A stretch of 64,000 bases of DNA from Paraeggerthella hongkongensis. GTDB lineage: Bacteria; Actinomycetota; Coriobacteriia; Coriobacteriales; Eggerthellaceae. A model generated the notes under the pieces. It was not told the origin of the DNA. It was given only the letters and a program-made list of their open reading frames with translations, and made no database searches. Each line of letters begins with the position of its first letter. Positions within the stretch are counted from its first letter, which is position 1. The translations under genes and the position numbers were made by a program. Where the stretch lies: positions 18,813-82,812 of the forward strand of contig NZ_PPTQ01000014.1 in assembly GCF_003340345.1 (NCBI RefSeq). Reading direction: 5' to 3'. This document shows, piece after piece, positions 63,006 through 64,000 of this stretch.

Positions 63006-63614
63006 CTACTTCGATTGCACGTTGTCGAGGATTTGCTGTGCGCGGCGCTTGAGCGCGCCCTTACCATTCGAGGCGTCGAAAGCCATACGCGAAGCAAGTT
63101 CGTCCTTCACCTGAGAGGACAGCTTGCCCGACGAAAAGTCAACCACAGCAACCAGCATGTCCTGGAATTCGAAATCTCCGTGATAGCACTGAATTGCCTC
63201 GTCGATAAGCGGCCATATACGCTCGGAGCGATTCTCCGTTGTAGCCCCCAGCTTGCACAAGAAGCGCATAGCCGCAAGGCGAACAGGGCCGCTCTCCTCA
63301 TCGAACAGAGCCGTCTCAGCGCCCGGAACCGCCTTGTCGCAAGTGCGGGAGTCATGATCGACCATGCCAGCCAGCACGTCAAGACACTCCCAGCGCGTCT
63401 GGGCTTCCGGTCGGTTAAGCGCGTCGATAAACGCATCGCCGTACGGAACGAACAGATCAGCGTGGTCTTTCGAAAGGAAGGCAAGCGCAGCCGCAGCATT
63501 TTGACGGCCCCGACGAGACGGGCCCGAAAGCGCGTTTACCAGCTGGATGAATTGACGTTCGTTGCCAAGTGCTTCTTCTGCGATGGTTTTTGTCCCCTGC
63601 GTCTTTTCGCTCAC
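63006..63614 (-). CDS. HEAT-repeat-like alpha-helical protein
   Basis: 202 residues predicted as paired amphipathic helices, e.g. RRGRQNAAAALAFLSKDH, TRWECLDVLAGMVDHD, PVRLAAMRFLCKLGA and GALKRRAQQILDNV, in the manner of HEAT/ARM solenoids. No catalytic motif and no signal peptide. GTG start at 63614 follows AGAGGAG, and a perfect -10 box TATAAT lies at 63669-63674 (minus strand). A protein-interaction role is likely; nothing more can be said. Confidence 0.75.
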   Translation of the reverse strand: MSEKTQGTKTIAEEALGNERQFIQLVNALSGPSRRGRQNAAAALAFLSKDHADLFVPYGDAFIDALNRPEAQTRWECLDVLAGMVDHDSRTCDKAVPGAETALFDEESGPVRLAAMRFLCKLGATTENRSERIWPLIDEAIQCYHGDFEFQDMLVAVVDFSSGKLSSQVKDELASRMAFDASNGKGALKRRAQQILDNVQSK

Positions 63615-63766
63615 CAGACCACTCCTCTGCCCTCATGTGGGAAAATGCAGCTACTAGTATTCGCTTTCATTATACCCTTCGCCCCGATCCCTCCTTGGAT
63701 CCGGCGCAGAATCAACACGACGCCCCGGCGGGCGGCCCCGCGCAGCTCTCGCGCGCCCCCAAACGC
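63615..63766. other. Spacer between the HEAT-like gene and the rRNA operon end
   Basis: Contains the promoter of the HEAT-like gene (TATAAT at 63669-63674, minus strand) and then a C-rich stretch with no gene. Confidence 0.5.
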
Positions 63767-63767
63767 G

Positions 63768-63802
63768 AAAGGGCCCCGGAACCTGTTACGGCTCCGGGGC
63801 CC
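63768..63802 (-). terminator. rRNA operon terminator
   Basis: GGGCCCCGGAACC (63771-63783) pairs with GGCTCCGGGGCCC (63790-63802), six-base loop, then TTT on the minus strand, 39 bases after the 5S gene. Confidence 0.75.
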
Positions 63803-63841
63803 CTCCCCGCGGCCCGCGCGGAATACGCCGAGCGCCCTGCG

Positions 63842-63957
63842 CGAGCGCGACGTCCTATCCTCCCACAGCCTGTCGCTGCAGTACTTTCGGCGATGGCGGT
63901 CTTAACTTCCGGGTTCGGAATGGGACCGGGTGATCCCCGCCTCCAAGGTCGCGCTCG
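63842..63957 (-). rRNA. rrf: 5S ribosomal RNA
   Basis: On the minus strand the gene shows the 5S core CCGAACCCGGAAGTTAAG and GGGGATCACCCGGTCCC, with GAGCGCGAC/GTCGCGCTC forming helix I. Length about 116 nt. A longer complementary stem (63832-63851 with 63948-63967) encloses it and should be the processing stem. The 23S gene should lie to the right of the window. Confidence 0.93.
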
Positions 63958-64000
63958 CGCAGGGCGCTTGGGCTCCGCGCGGCTTCTATGCCGCAGGGCG

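Overview
The window looks like a chromosomal segment of a high-GC anaerobic actinobacterium, most likely class Coriobacteriia, family Eggerthellaceae (inference). Pointers are a selenocysteine formate dehydrogenase, a membrane LuxR-type regulator beside a Tat-exported flavoprotein 'reductase', a SufCBDSU iron-sulfur operon without SufE or SufA, and codon use rich in G/C at third positions. Almost all of the window is protein coding; there is one RNA gene, a 5S rRNA at the right edge on the minus strand, with the rest of its rRNA operon lying beyond 64000.

Layout. 1-6.9 kb: selenoprotein FdhA with a bacterial SECIS hairpin, its NuoF-tail/GltD-like partner, a 2-hydroxyacid dehydrogenase and a divergent L-lactate dehydrogenase. 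7-11 kb: SpoU methyltransferase, an acidic hypothetical protein, and tcdA-tatD-lysE. 11-16.3 kb: ABC-F ATPase behind a probable attenuator leader, an HTH/superoxide-reductase-like fusion, a Gly/Ser-rich membrane protein and an FAD oxidoreductase. 16.3-22.3 kb: Rrf2/IscR-type regulator diverging from sufC-sufB-sufD-sufS-sufU. 22.3-24.95 kb: a foreign-looking insert with a glyoxalase-family (VOC) remnant, a chimeric helicase-nuclease lacking its Walker A half, and large perfect inverted repeats. 25-32.3 kb: cysK, an MFS carrier, an M20 peptidase, and a LuxR regulator with its flavoprotein. 32.4-40.6 kb: ogt, a DUF3810 protein, class Ia ribonucleotide reductase (nrdA, nrdB) with a structured palindromic spacer, and a permuted AhpF-like reductase with AhpC.

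40.8-51.1 kb is a metal-homeostasis district. On the minus strand two YbtP/YbtQ-like half-transporters lead into an ECF module (S, T, fused A1A2); on the plus strand a Zur/Fur regulator leads into a small Cys protein and znuACB. The shared divergent region carries two different palindromes, one DtxR-like and one Zur-like. 51.1-59 kb: uracil permease, YgiQ radical SAM protein, a DUF4013 membrane protein, rplJ-rplL with an L10-type leader and attenuator, and a large membrane protein of unknown function. 59-63.6 kb: acnA and NAD-type icd, then a HEAT-like protein, ending at the 5S rRNA terminator.

Functionally the segment combines formate and lactate redox metabolism, Fe-S assembly coupled to cysteine synthesis (cysK and suf promoters share a possible Rrf2-type motif), peroxide defence, DNA precursor supply, and iron and zinc uptake. 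The most unusual items are the chimeric helicase island, the candidate attenuator of the ABC-F gene, the nrdA-nrdB palindromic element, and the siderophore-importer plus ECF gene cluster.
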